63,314 nucleotides of DNA from Mariniphaga sp. (GTDB lineage Bacteria; Bacteroidota; Bacteroidia; Bacteroidales; Prolixibacteraceae): the NCBI GenBank assembly GCA_024636975.1, contig JAGXGA010000008.1, positions 1 through 63,314 on the forward strand. Direction: 5' to 3'. A model generated the notes under the pieces. The model had not been told where the DNA came from. It was given only the letters and a program-made list of their open reading frames with translations, and did no database searches. The translations under genes were made by a program, and so were the position numbers. Below, in pieces: positions 1-9,125 of this stretch (position 1 is the first letter of the stretch; each line of letters starts with the position of its first letter).

Positions 1-81
1 TGATGTATGGCTGCCTTTATTAATTACCTTACTGAGTTCTTCTACCTCGGATTCACTTAGTTTAATTGTATACAGTACCAT
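1..81 (-). mobile_element. IS630-like transposase, N-terminal fragment cut by window edge
   Basis: Reading the minus strand from the ATG at 79-81 gives an open frame that runs off the window start after 27 codons. It begins MVLYTIKLSESEVEELSKVI and continues with a Gly-Ser-His-Thr-Ser stretch. From memory this resembles the N-terminus of Bacteroidota IS630-family transposases, which start with a short beta strand followed by the helix-turn-helix that binds the element ends. Only the start is visible, so integrity, terminal repeats and target site cannot be judged. The next gene, a hydrogenase-associated regulator, ends only 42 bp upstream of this start, so one end of the element should lie at about 82-125. 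Chance similarity of a short fragment is the main alternative. Confidence 0.5.
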
Positions 82-123
82 CTTTTTTTGGTAAATATAT
101 ACAATAAAACCGTCATATCAAAA

Positions 124-345
124 TTAACTTAACACTAGTTTCCCGGTGAGAATACCCAATTCATCGGTAGTGGCATCAATAACCAGAGTAATTACGGATG
201 TGTTGCCTTTGGCATTGGGCAAGCCTGTGCGGGCAAGAATTAATTCGGCATGCTCACTCAGGATCTTGTTAACGACACCTGAGCATTTTTCACGGTCATC
301 AATAATAACTCCTACAAATCCCAATCGCTTTAGGCTGTTTTCCAT
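124..345 (-). CDS. TM1266-family putative iron-only hydrogenase system regulator
   Basis: This 73-residue protein matches the small ACT-like (ferredoxin-fold) TM1266 family annotated as iron-only hydrogenase system putative regulator. The visible hallmarks are an N-terminal GFVGVIIDDREK strand and turn, a central LARTGLPNAKGN segment and a C-terminal ISLIVDG-like strand (ITLVIDATTDELGILTGK). Members are usually found near hydE, hydF, hydG or hydrogenase structural genes. Here hydE lies about 2.5 kb away with a peptidase gene between. The C-terminus stops soon after the TGK motif, a little earlier than I expect for the family, and a transposase start lies 42 bp further on. The IS insertion may therefore have replaced the last codons; this is inference. 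Ligand and target are unknown. Confidence 0.75.
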   Translation of the reverse strand: MENSLKRLGFVGVIIDDREKCSGVVNKILSEHAELILARTGLPNAKGNTSVITLVIDATTDELGILTGKLVLS

Positions 346-600
346 ACTTAAGAATTTTTATGCGGAGGAGGACCGGGGGGAAGATCAAAAAGAATCCGGC
401 AGTCGCTTTTTACCTTACTGCAGGTTTATTTATCCATTTTTTCTTCCCTAAGGTCAGCAAAGCCTTCCCGCAGGATTATGCCCTAAAATTAACTTTAAAT
501 AAATTACTGACAGATGATTTACAGCATATTATTATATGTTATAAAATATTTTTTGCTGAAGTCTTTTTTCTTTTATGCTTTAGAAAAAGTTAAGCTTTAT
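346..600. other. Intergenic region with no convincing gene
   Basis: The 255 bp between the hydrogenase-associated regulator and the metallopeptidase hold an A+T-rich stretch and a G-rich patch at about 362-380. Plus-strand open frames here look non-coding, being rich in Phe, Lys and Leu with no recognisable motif. It should contain the promoter of the regulator gene on the minus strand, but I could not identify a convincing TTTG/TAnnTTTG pair. Confidence 0.4.
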
Positions 601-2646
601 TTAAAGTAAATGATCGATTGCTTCGGTTGCTGCATTTAGTATGGGCTGGTTTGATAATGGTGTGCCTACCGCTTTTATCATCCACTCCCTTGGGGTGAGT
701 TGGCCCAGTGCAAAAATACGTTCCACTTCCGAAGCCAGTGGCTGTGTTTTAAAATGTTCTTCAAGCTGGAAATGGATGAGGTGACCAAACGCATAGTTTG
801 GCAGGTACATGGGTGAATTTATCATGTGTGAGTATATGGCTAAAATGGTTTGTTCCTGAATATCAAATACCGGGGCAAAATATTCATTCCAAACGTTTTT
901 GCTGATTTCAAGTGTAGCATTTTTTAATTCTTCTGCAGTGCAATCCGGATTATTGTACATCCATTGCCACATCTGCATATCTACCATCGACACACCCATT
1001 ATTTCATATACCGACCACAGAATGTCAAGTGTTTTCAGATATTCAGCATCAGGATTTTCATCCTTCATGTCAAGCAGCATTAAATCCCTTTCCTGAAAAA
1101 CAAATGCCAGTGCTTCAGTAAAAGCGGTATTAGGCACACCATTCATAATGTAATATGGAACCTCGTGCAGTGAAATGGTTTGCTCCACGTTGTGCCCGAA
1201 TTCATGAATTGCAATGTTGTATCCTTTATAATCCATCCCGCCTTCCGGTATGCGTGTCCGAAGCCGGGCTTTTTCTTCTTTCATGGAAGCGCCCCATGCA
1301 TGTCCTGAGCCTCTTGCCGGATCAACAGCTATATTGGAAGCAAGATAGCGGGCTTTTTCATTTTCAAATCCCAGTTTTTTCAGGATATTCTCCAGATCGT
1401 TTTCCAGTGCCTTGGCATCGGGATACCTGTCCTGTGTAATTGCATTCAGTTTTTCTTCCGGCATTGAACTACGTGCTTTGAATCCGTCGTACCAAATGTC
1501 CCAGGGCTGCAAATCGCGACCTAACCTTTTTTTTATGATTTCGCCGGTCTGTTTGAGCTGTGGAGCGCTGAGAAATTCATGGAAAAGGGCCTCCACCTCT
1601 TCCTGCGGAATTTGCATGTTACCTGAAAACGATCGTTTTATTGATGTATTCAGTACCGGGTGGTAGGAATCAAAATCTTTTAATGCGTTGAAATTATTCA
1701 CTATTTGTTGGTAACGTTTATCGGATTCCGGTTCTGCCTCAACTTGCCGGTCGTTCTTCAATAGTTTGTTTTCAAATGGATTCCAGTTGTATTCTCCTGA
1801 ATTAATAATCTGGTGGGGGATTGACTGGTCGATAATGCGCTGCATTACACTGTAAATTATTTCCTGTTTTTCGGGCCCGTTTTCGGAATTGGAATAATTG
1901 GCTTTAATTTCATCGCGCAGGTTCCAGTGGCTTAGCAGTACCATGTTTTCGGGGAATAGCGGCTGTCCGGTTTTGCTTATCAGATTGCCCATGTAAATAT
2001 TGTATTCGGCAATGTATGCATCTGCCTGTGCAGAAACTGCAGCACTGTTCTGGATAAGTACAGAAGGTACTCTTGAATTAAAAACATCACCCATTCGTGC
2101 ATATGCCCATTCGGTTTCAGTCCAGTTTTCACCCAGTTCATTCTTTTCTTCAGTGGAATAAAAGGGAAAATTTAAGGCCACAAGGAAAGCTATTTTGTTG
2201 CCGTAAAAATCGTTGTTTAGATGAGCACCTGCACTGTAAGCCGAAAACATATGGTCCACCGCATGAAGTTGCCCCGTTTGCAAATCGACGTTTTTCTTCA
2301 TATCAATGGTCATTTTGTTAAAATGACCGAAAAGTGATTCCATGTATTCCGACACTTTAATAAGTACGGCATGTTTTTCATTGCTGTCACCAATATAGTT
2401 GTCGGTGCAAAAGGCTACAAATTCTTGTTCTGTACCATCGGATTGCCGCCATAACGATGCAGCATGATGTACTCCTTTTTCAATCTCCTGCCTGCTGTTT
2501 TCAGGAAACTTTTCAGTAATGCCTTTAATTGCTTCTTCTGAATGTTTTTCAGTAATAATCATTTTTTCAGCTGAATTTTCATTTGTCTTTTGTCCGCAAT
2601 TCCATAAAAGGAACATTATAAAAGTAATTGATAGAAACTGCTTCAT
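601..2646 (-). CDS. Lipoprotein zinc metallopeptidase, M3-like (HEFGH)
   Basis: This 681-residue protein has a lipoprotein-type signal (hydrophobic segment ending LLWNCGQ, Cys at residue 17), so it is expected to be anchored in the outer or inner membrane facing the periplasm or exterior. Around residue 480 it carries the zinc motif HEFGH (HExxH) followed about 30 residues later by a Glu-containing FTEALAF helix, the gluzincin arrangement typical of M3-type oligopeptidases. The rest is mainly helical, as in M3 enzymes. A role in cleaving peptides is the natural reading, but the substrate is unknown. It lies between two hydrogenase-associated genes, on the minus strand with the small regulator; about 255 bp separates the two, so co-transcription is not obvious. 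Confidence 0.7.
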   Translation of the reverse strand: MKQFLSITFIMFLLWNCGQKTNENSAEKMIITEKHSEEAIKGITEKFPENSRQEIEKGVHHAASLWRQSDGTEQEFVAFCTDNYIGDSNEKHAVLIKVSEYMESLFGHFNKMTIDMKKNVDLQTGQLHAVDHMFSAYSAGAHLNNDFYGNKIAFLVALNFPFYSTEEKNELGENWTETEWAYARMGDVFNSRVPSVLIQNSAAVSAQADAYIAEYNIYMGNLISKTGQPLFPENMVLLSHWNLRDEIKANYSNSENGPEKQEIIYSVMQRIIDQSIPHQIINSGEYNWNPFENKLLKNDRQVEAEPESDKRYQQIVNNFNALKDFDSYHPVLNTSIKRSFSGNMQIPQEEVEALFHEFLSAPQLKQTGEIIKKRLGRDLQPWDIWYDGFKARSSMPEEKLNAITQDRYPDAKALENDLENILKKLGFENEKARYLASNIAVDPARGSGHAWGASMKEEKARLRTRIPEGGMDYKGYNIAIHEFGHNVEQTISLHEVPYYIMNGVPNTAFTEALAFVFQERDLMLLDMKDENPDAEYLKTLDILWSVYEIMGVSMVDMQMWQWMYNNPDCTAEELKNATLEISKNVWNEYFAPVFDIQEQTILAIYSHMINSPMYLPNYAFGHLIHFQLEEHFKTQPLASEVERIFALGQLTPREWMIKAVGTPLSNQPILNAATEAIDHLL

Positions 2647-2863
2647 CGGTTATTCGTTTAATAATTTACTAAAATAATTGCCTCGAAAAATAATGCAATT
2701 CAATTTGAAATTCAATGATTTTACAACATTTAAAGAGTTGTTGGATTTTTTCTCTTCTTTCATGTTGTCTATTCTGATCATAACAGGGTAAAGTCTGCCT
2801 TAATAAATAATTATTTTCAGCCTTTTAGCTTTTCATTGATTGTCAACTGCTATTTTTGCAATA

Positions 2864-3964
2864 ATGAAGACGGTTGCCGAAATACTACAACAACAGGAAT
2901 TTGCAGTTCAGGATTTGATCTTGTTACTAAATGCCGCAGATAGCAGCAAGCACTTACTTTTTGAACGCTCCAGCCAGCTGAAGGAAAATGTATTGGGTAA
3001 AAAAGTATACTTCAGGGGGTTGGTTGAATTTTCCAATGTCTGTTCCAAAGACTGTTATTATTGTGGTATCCGTAAGAGCAACACAAATGTTGTCAGGTAC
3101 AATGCCTCCGATGAAGAAATACTTGAAGCATGCCGTTTTGCTTGGCAAAACAGGTTTGGATCGGTTGTACTTCAGTCGGGGGAAATATCATCGAAAGCCT
3201 TTGTGAAGAGGGTAGAAGGTCTGCTGAAAAAAATTAAACAGCTTTCGAATAATGAATTGGGGATTACTTTGAGTTGTGGTGAACAGTCGCGGGATACTTT
3301 TTTACGCTGGTTTGAGAGCGGAGCTCATCGCTACCTGCTGCGAATTGAAGCCTCAAACCGACAGCTTTACTATAAAATTCATCCTGATTCTGATAATCAT
3401 TCATTCGAAAAAAGGTTAGAGGCATTGCAGCATCTAAAGGAAACAGGCTATCAGGTTGGTACAGGAGTGATGATCGGATTGCCCTTTCAGACTTTGAAAG
3501 ATTTGGCCAACGACTTGCTCTTCTTCAAACAGATTGATATCGACATGTGTGGTATGGGTCCATACATCGAGCATGAACATACACCGCTTTACCAACATCG
3601 GCATTTGCTGCAGAGCCGGAAGGAACGATTTGACCTTGCTTTAAAAATGATTGCTGCCTTGCGGTTGCTGATGCCCGATATCAATATTGCTGCTGCAACT
3701 GCTTTGCAGGCAATTGATCCCGCTGGACGTGAAAAAGCATTGACTGTTGGTGCCAATGTAATTATGCCTAACCTGACTCCTTGCGACTACCGGAAAGAGT
3801 ACCTGCTTTATGAAGACAAACCCTGCCTGGATGAGGATGCTGAGCTTTGCCGTAATTGCCTTGAAGCACGGATAGAACTGGCCGGCAGTGAAATAGGGTA
3901 CAATGAGTGGGGCGATTCAAAACACTTTACCTCCCGGATCAGTAAGCTTAATATATCTTCGTAA
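2864..3964 (+). CDS. hydE: [FeFe] hydrogenase H-cluster radical SAM maturase HydE
   Basis: HydE is a radical S-adenosylmethionine enzyme that, with HydF and HydG, builds the 2Fe subcluster of [FeFe]-hydrogenase. The 366-residue protein shows the radical SAM CX3CX2C motif at Cys60, Cys64 and Cys67 (CSKDCYYC). Near the C-terminus it carries the second CX7CX2C cluster motif (CLDEDAELCRNC) found in many HydE proteins but absent from most BioB-like relatives. I chose the ATG at 2864; the frame extends back to a TTG at 2840, but the ATG gives the usual N-terminus. hydF, hydG and the hydrogenase are not in the window, so they must lie elsewhere. The hydrogenase-associated regulator at 124-345 supports the assignment. 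It converges on the PepSY gene with a 32-bp gap. Confidence 0.9.
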   Translation: MKTVAEILQQQEFAVQDLILLLNAADSSKHLLFERSSQLKENVLGKKVYFRGLVEFSNVCSKDCYYCGIRKSNTNVVRYNASDEEILEACRFAWQNRFGSVVLQSGEISSKAFVKRVEGLLKKIKQLSNNELGITLSCGEQSRDTFLRWFESGAHRYLLRIEASNRQLYYKIHPDSDNHSFEKRLEALQHLKETGYQVGTGVMIGLPFQTLKDLANDLLFFKQIDIDMCGMGPYIEHEHTPLYQHRHLLQSRKERFDLALKMIAALRLLMPDINIAAATALQAIDPAGREKALTVGANVIMPNLTPCDYRKEYLLYEDKPCLDEDAELCRNCLEARIELAGSEIGYNEWGDSKHFTSRISKLNISS

Positions 3965-3996
3965 ACATGATTTCAGATTTTCTCCCCCTGTACGAA

Positions 3997-5517
3997 TTAT
4001 TTTTTCCTGTGATAGACTTTCCACCAGATGAAAAAGCCGCTTACCAGGACCATTATCAGGCAAAGCCCTGCCAGTGGAACAAAAAGAATATAAAACATGC
4101 CAACCAGGTGCTCAAAAATACGGCCTGTATGAATTTCCAGTGACACATTCCATAACGACATTGGTGATTTTTGCAATACTTCCTTTGGCATCTCAGGAAA
4201 GCCAATTCCTGTTAAAGGCAGGGCTCCGCTGTTATAATCGAACCACCAGGCAGTGTTTCCTGCCTCCACCAACCCGGCTGCCATTTCCGAGCCAATTGGA
4301 CTGGACATTCCCTGTGGTGCCACATAAGCACTGCCCGAAAAGTAATTATAAACCCCGCCTGTACCGATGTCCCATAAGAACAAGCCTGTAAATGAGCCTG
4401 TAAGGTACTTCAAATGTCCGGCCGGCTTGAATACATTCAATCCCATTACACTTACCGGAGGTTGCGGAACAATTGGTTGCAGAGGCTTTCCCAAAGCTTC
4501 ATCTGCAACATAGAACCCTTCCGAAGTAGAGAAAATATATCTGTTCAGATTTTTATCCCATACCACCCGGCGCAGTTTGTCGAACCATGGATTCGGATTA
4601 TCGAGATGAGTACCTGGAATGATGCCTACCTTTTTATTGGCAATGGGAATCAGCAGTGGCGGACGCAGGTGTATGCCGGCTAAAGTATTGATAATTAAAA
4701 AAACGATAAAAATATATCCTATGACATTGTGCCAGCGCAGATTGGTTTTTGTTGCGCTCACCCACGGCTTTAACGGCTTTTTCTTCCTTTTCATCCACCT
4801 GATAATTTTTGGGAAAAAGAAATGGAGCAACCCTGTAACTGAAAGTACAATGGTTACCAGTCCCAGCAAATCAACAATCAATTTCCCCGGAAGTCCAAAC
4901 AGCTCGCCACTGTGTAGCTCCCATAGGGTGTTGAATAGTCCTGTTTTGCGCTCATATCCCACAGGTTCAGGAAGTTGTACCGGTTCAAATTGTATTCCGT
5001 TGGTTGTTTTTAATAGATAGTGGCGGGTAAGAACCAGTAGTGTATCATTCTTAATGTTTACGTCCGCAATACGCTCCTGCTCAACAGGAAGCAACATTTT
5101 TTGCCATTCACCTGCTGAAATGCTCCAGCTATATAACCCGAAATGGGTCCCTGCATAGAGCATTTGTTTGTGGCGGACAACTGTATATATTTTTCGGTTA
5201 TCGATTCCTTTTGGAAATCCCTGGTTGAAATCAATGAATTGATCAAGGGTGGAAGGGGTTTTCCAGATTCCAATATTGCCATAAACTAAAACTGAATCAT
5301 TTTCAACAGGCAGCGAACCACGTACAGCAGCCAGATTCCAGTTTTGATAACGATAGTTGTGCGGCAGCAGGTTTCTGGAAATATCTACTGCGGAAAATAC
5401 CTGCCGGTGATTCATAACGATTCCCGACAAGGCAAATAAGATGGCAAAAAGGGCAATAATTATACCCGGCCATTTGTGTAGTTTCCTGAATATTTTGGTT
5501 GATTTGTTTTTACGCAT
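3997..5517 (-). CDS. PepSY-associated TM domain membrane protein
   Basis: This 506-residue integral membrane protein begins with a basic N-terminus and the segment HKWPGIIIALFAILFALSGI, typical of PepSY_TM (PF03929) proteins. Further hydrophobic helices lie near residues 220-245 (LLGLVTIVLSVTGLLHFFF), 270-290 and at the C-terminus (MFYILFVPLAGLCLIMVLVSG), with large periplasmic parts between. Proteins of this family often accompany TonB-dependent receptors or flavin-linked ferric reductases, and the histidines within the helices could bind haem. No partner gene for iron uptake is adjacent; the neighbours are hydE (convergent) and an outer-membrane barrel of the nrf cluster upstream. Function is inferred from the family only. 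Confidence 0.75.
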   Translation of the reverse strand: MRKNKSTKIFRKLHKWPGIIIALFAILFALSGIVMNHRQVFSAVDISRNLLPHNYRYQNWNLAAVRGSLPVENDSVLVYGNIGIWKTPSTLDQFIDFNQGFPKGIDNRKIYTVVRHKQMLYAGTHFGLYSWSISAGEWQKMLLPVEQERIADVNIKNDTLLVLTRHYLLKTTNGIQFEPVQLPEPVGYERKTGLFNTLWELHSGELFGLPGKLIVDLLGLVTIVLSVTGLLHFFFPKIIRWMKRKKKPLKPWVSATKTNLRWHNVIGYIFIVFLIINTLAGIHLRPPLLIPIANKKVGIIPGTHLDNPNPWFDKLRRVVWDKNLNRYIFSTSEGFYVADEALGKPLQPIVPQPPVSVMGLNVFKPAGHLKYLTGSFTGLFLWDIGTGGVYNYFSGSAYVAPQGMSSPIGSEMAAGLVEAGNTAWWFDYNSGALPLTGIGFPEMPKEVLQKSPMSLWNVSLEIHTGRIFEHLVGMFYILFVPLAGLCLIMVLVSGFFIWWKVYHRKK

Positions 5518-5711
5518 AACGAATTGACACCGACAAACGATTTGTACTATTTCTTCTGATAATTAGTTTATAGGGAAATAAGAATCCTGATATCTTTAAT
5601 TATAAAAGGTAAAACGGATGGTAATGGTCAATATTTTTAACTGGAAGGAATAATTTCAAAACTTCTCCAGGAGAGTGGTTCTTTTTATTACCCCAATTTT
5701 TTAAACCGGAG

Positions 5712-6932
5712 TTACCGGATGAAAGCAGGTGTGACAGAAAGCATGATATATCCCCAATGCTGTCCGGCAGTATGATCACCATCTTTCAGCAGTTCCATGC
5801 TTTCGCCTGCAAACATTACGGACCAGCCTGCGCTTAACGTTGCCATGGGCTGCACTGCCCATGAAACGGCCAGGTCCAGTTCGGTTCCAAGGTAATTTTT
5901 AGCATCCTGAGCGATTTTTCCGGCAGATGCAAAATAGTGCAGATCGGCATTTAGTTTTACTTTCTCCAGATTGTATCCATATTTTAACCAGGCATCATGA
6001 AGGCCCACTGAATTAATATGGTTACCAACATAAAAATAATCCATAAATCCGTTGAACTTATGATTGGTTCCATAAAATGGTTCAAATGCATACACTTTGT
6101 CGGTTTTATCATAACTGTTGCCCGACAGGTATTCATATCCTGCAGCTAAGCCGTTGCTCATTGAAGCCTCTGCCAAAAAATTAATTGCGCTGATACTTTC
6201 ACCTGAGCGATGTTTGCCTGTCTGGCCATATAGATTGGCAGCAAATGTCACATCTTCGGGCATAAATACAAATCTTCCGCCAAAGGTTTGGCTGTACCGG
6301 GTTTCTTCATTTTGTTCCGTCACAAAAACAGGTACCCCGTTGTTGAGTAATAACAGGCTTAATCCTGCATTCTCCCATGCTTTGTTTAACCATACAAACT
6401 GCAGGTTTTTGTATGCATCTGGCCCATCATATATATCATTGGTAATATTGGCATTTTCATGGTGTGCAATACCCACATGCAGTTTAACTTCCTCTTCGTA
6501 TTTAAACAATACCAGGTCGTGCGAACGTGCCTGGTGTGCCCACCCTACATTTCCGAAAATGCGGTGGTCGTCATACACCAGTTCCTGCCTGCCGGCCTTC
6601 ATTGAAAAGTTGGTCAGCAGATTTACTTCAGCCCAGGCTTCATGCACCGATGTGGCAAAATTTTCATTGGCCACCAACTGGGGTTGACTGCCCCAATAGC
6701 GAACATCCTGCAGAACCAGTTTGGTTTGGATTCCTTCTGTACTGAATAGTGCATTCAGTCTTGTGCGTTGAGCTGTAGCAATTGACATATCCTGGCTTTC
6801 CGAAGCCAGGGATTTATATCCTCTGCTGAATTCTGTCCTTGGCCTGAATTCCCCGGAAAGAACAAACTGTGCTTTTGCTTCAGACCCCAAGAATACCAAT
6901 CCAAAGGCTAAAAAGAAATAAAACTTGTTCAT
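5712..6932 (-). CDS. Outer-membrane beta-barrel protein, alginate-export-like
   Basis: The 406-residue protein has a signal peptide (MNKFYFFLAFGLVFLGSEAKAQ) and then alternating amphipathic strands with frequent Tyr, Trp and Asn, beginning FVLSGEFRPRTEFSRGYKS. That opening is characteristic of barrels annotated as alginate export (AlgE-like) in Bacteroidota. The function is probably a porin for an anion or small substrate. I chose the ATG at 6930-6932, since it leaves a clean signal peptide and lies 16 bp after the stop of nrfA; an upstream in-frame start at 6959 would overlap nrfA and add non-signal residues. The gene is the last of an nrfH-nrfA-barrel run, so it may supply nitrite or other solutes to the periplasmic reductase. 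That link is inference. Confidence 0.7.
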   Translation of the reverse strand: MNKFYFFLAFGLVFLGSEAKAQFVLSGEFRPRTEFSRGYKSLASESQDMSIATAQRTRLNALFSTEGIQTKLVLQDVRYWGSQPQLVANENFATSVHEAWAEVNLLTNFSMKAGRQELVYDDHRIFGNVGWAHQARSHDLVLFKYEEEVKLHVGIAHHENANITNDIYDGPDAYKNLQFVWLNKAWENAGLSLLLLNNGVPVFVTEQNEETRYSQTFGGRFVFMPEDVTFAANLYGQTGKHRSGESISAINFLAEASMSNGLAAGYEYLSGNSYDKTDKVYAFEPFYGTNHKFNGFMDYFYVGNHINSVGLHDAWLKYGYNLEKVKLNADLHYFASAGKIAQDAKNYLGTELDLAVSWAVQPMATLSAGWSVMFAGESMELLKDGDHTAGQHWGYIMLSVTPAFIR

Positions 6933-6948
6933 ATTTGCCACTGAAATA

Positions 6949-8466
6949 TTAATTTGCAACGGGTGTATTCCATGAAGCTTCTCTTTCTGCTGCTATTTCC
7001 TCCCATTTTGGAATTACAGTTTCAAGAAACTCTTCTTTTTCTTCACGCATTTTTTCCATAGGCAGCCCGATAAATTCCTGTGCTTTTGCTTTTGTTGAAA
7101 TATCGGGGTAGGGGATTTCTTCATTTTGTCCCAGCTCTGACAAAAGCCGTGCTAAATCAAGTCGTGTTTCCTGAGCAATTGTAATTGCAGTACCAACTAG
7201 CCGGCTTATTTCAAGAGGAGAGTGGAATGATGCGCCATGAGAGGCTGCTGCATAATCCCATCGCCACTGAGCATGTCTTATGCCCATAAGGATATCTTCC
7301 ATTTGTTCTTCTGTAGCTCCCAGGTCCCAGGCTGTTTTTGCTTCAACATGTGCTCTTACAATCAATTGCTCCAATATGTTGCGTGTTTCCATCACCTTAT
7401 CCTGATTCCGGTATACAGAACGTACAAGTTCTTCTGTTTCTTCGCGGTGGCAAACCTGGCATGAGCTTGAAATGTTCTGCAGTGGTGAGGTCATTTTATG
7501 GTTTGTGAATTTTTGACCACCTTCACTTATATATGGCATGTGACAATCGGCACAGGAGACACCACGTTGTGCATGAATCCCCGTCATGTAAGTTTCATAA
7601 CCCGGATGCTGTGCTTTCAGCATTGGCGCCCGGCTTAATTTATGTGTCCAGTCGCTGAATTCAAGATTATCGTAATATTCCTCCATTGCTTCGGCAGTAA
7701 ATCCGTTATCCCATGGAAATACCAGGTATTGCGATCCATCTGCAATTTCTTTATTAAAGTAATATTCCACATGGCATTGGGCACAAACCAGGCTTCTCAT
7801 TTCCTGGTGACTGGCCTGGGTTATATCTTTGCCCATCCGTTCGAATGCTTCAATCAAAGCCGGCCGGGTAATTGTAAGGTTCATTGTTTCTGCCTCATGG
7901 CAGTCGCCGCATCCTATTGGGTTGACTACCTCCGGCCCTAGTTCGGCCCAGGTTTTGGAATAAAATTCTGCAGCGCCCATTTCATTCATTAGCCTTGGAA
8001 CATCGGGACTCTTGCAGGTCCAGCAGGTAGACGGCTGAGGTCCCTGCTCCGGACTCATTGGTGCTCCTGTACGAAGATTTTCCCTGATGTCGCTTATTGA
8101 ATAATAATGCCCCTTACCCTGGGTGTAGTCTGCTGAAAAAAGATATCCTGCCCACATTACTACCATGGCAGGATGCTGTTCCAGCATATCAATCTCTGCA
8201 TTTCCGTTGTATTTACTTTGAAAGGAAGTATCGGCAGTTGCGTAATACGATTGAAATTCGCGCGGATAATTTTCTCCCCAAACCTCATTTCTTGGTTCAA
8301 ATTGCGAGATTTCACTACGAGGGACATTTACATAAGCTGCTTCAATTCTTCTTTCAACAATCGATGAAGCCAGCAATCCAAGTAAAAATACCACAACTAC
8401 GGTTAGAAAAAACAATACCCATGCAAGCCAGGGACGTTTTTCGGTCATTTCGCGAATAGTACTCAT
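6949..8466 (-). CDS. nrfA: Cytochrome c nitrite reductase, catalytic subunit NrfA
   Basis: NrfA reduces nitrite to ammonium with six electrons (EC 1.7.2.2) on the periplasmic side of the cytoplasmic membrane. The 505-residue protein has an N-terminal membrane helix (about residues 13-35) and five haem c sites. The active-site haem has the distinctive CWTCK at 148-152, with Lys replacing His as haem ligand. The other four are CGDCH (186-190), CAQCH (228-232), CADCH (305-309) and CQVCH (336-340). The CHVEYYF segment carries the Glu and Tyr of the calcium and active site. It lies 25 bp downstream of nrfH. The enzyme supports respiratory nitrite ammonification, and also nitrite or NO detoxification. 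Confidence 0.95.
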   Translation of the reverse strand: MSTIREMTEKRPWLAWVLFFLTVVVVFLLGLLASSIVERRIEAAYVNVPRSEISQFEPRNEVWGENYPREFQSYYATADTSFQSKYNGNAEIDMLEQHPAMVVMWAGYLFSADYTQGKGHYYSISDIRENLRTGAPMSPEQGPQPSTCWTCKSPDVPRLMNEMGAAEFYSKTWAELGPEVVNPIGCGDCHEAETMNLTITRPALIEAFERMGKDITQASHQEMRSLVCAQCHVEYYFNKEIADGSQYLVFPWDNGFTAEAMEEYYDNLEFSDWTHKLSRAPMLKAQHPGYETYMTGIHAQRGVSCADCHMPYISEGGQKFTNHKMTSPLQNISSSCQVCHREETEELVRSVYRNQDKVMETRNILEQLIVRAHVEAKTAWDLGATEEQMEDILMGIRHAQWRWDYAAASHGASFHSPLEISRLVGTAITIAQETRLDLARLLSELGQNEEIPYPDISTKAKAQEFIGLPMEKMREEKEEFLETVIPKWEEIAAEREASWNTPVAN

Positions 8467-8491
8467 CTTTAGTTTTTTTTGATTATTTTAT

Positions 8492-9067
8492 TTACTGTTT
8501 ATTTACAATTTCTCTGAGCCATTGGGGTACAGGGTTTTCGGGCAATGGCACCCTTGCGTTAGGAACGCTTGAAATGCTGTTCACCCTGCCATGTGGAACT
8601 GTCCGGTGGCACTCTACACACCGCCGGTCAGTCATGTGTGCTTCATGATTTTTTACCGATGCATCAAGTTTTGGATCAACAAGCAACTCGTTGTGACAAC
8701 GGATGCAGTTGTTATGCACTACTTCTGCGCCTTCCGGTTTTATAAATATCACCTGGGGTTCATTTCTCAACGTAAAGATCGTTGAATGACGCAACCCATC
8801 TTTTGCTTTAAAATAATAATGGTTAAATATGTTGTTATGGGGCACATGACAATCATTACATGTTGCAACTTCGCGATGAGAGCTGTGACTCCAGGTTGCA
8901 TATTGCGGCGACATTATATGGCAATTGGTGCAGGTTGCAGGATCATCGGAAAGATAAGAGTGAGCTTTAGATACGTATAAAAGAAATAAAACCAGGCCCA
9001 GAAGCAGGCTTGACACAATCATCACCGGTATCCTCCATTTAGGAGGGGGAAGCAGCTTTTTCAGCAT
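8492..9067 (-). CDS. nrfH: Cytochrome c nitrite reductase, membrane quinol-oxidising subunit NrfH
   Basis: NrfH is the NapC/NirT-family tetrahaem cytochrome that oxidises menaquinol and passes electrons to NrfA. The 191-residue protein has one N-terminal membrane anchor (VMIVSSLLLGLVLFLLYVSK-like, about residues 14-33). Its four CxxCH sites are CTNCH, CNDCH, CIRCH and CVECH, and the CTNCHIM segment contains the Met near haem 1 that is typical of NrfH. It is the first gene of a minus-strand run nrfH-nrfA-barrel. The absence of nrfBCD fits the NrfHA type of Bacteroidota and Deltaproteobacteria, as opposed to the enterobacterial type. A near-palindrome 60 bp upstream may regulate it. Confidence 0.93.
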   Translation of the reverse strand: MLKKLLPPPKWRIPVMIVSSLLLGLVLFLLYVSKAHSYLSDDPATCTNCHIMSPQYATWSHSSHREVATCNDCHVPHNNIFNHYYFKAKDGLRHSTIFTLRNEPQVIFIKPEGAEVVHNNCIRCHNELLVDPKLDASVKNHEAHMTDRRCVECHRTVPHGRVNSISSVPNARVPLPENPVPQWLREIVNKQ

Positions 9068-9125
9068 AATGTTTTATTCAGTTAAGTAAAATCCAAATTT
9101 CTATAATTTTCTACTTTATTTGTGT

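Noticed and set aside
360-593. 77-codon plus-strand frame in the first intergenic region
   Set aside because: Composition (many Phe, Lys, Ile) and lack of motif suggest chance; it starts inside the upstream region of the opposite-strand regulator.
6118-6687. 189-codon plus-strand frame
   Set aside because: It is antisense to the outer-membrane barrel; rich in Ser, Leu and Pro with no motif, while the minus-strand frame has a signal peptide and barrel character.
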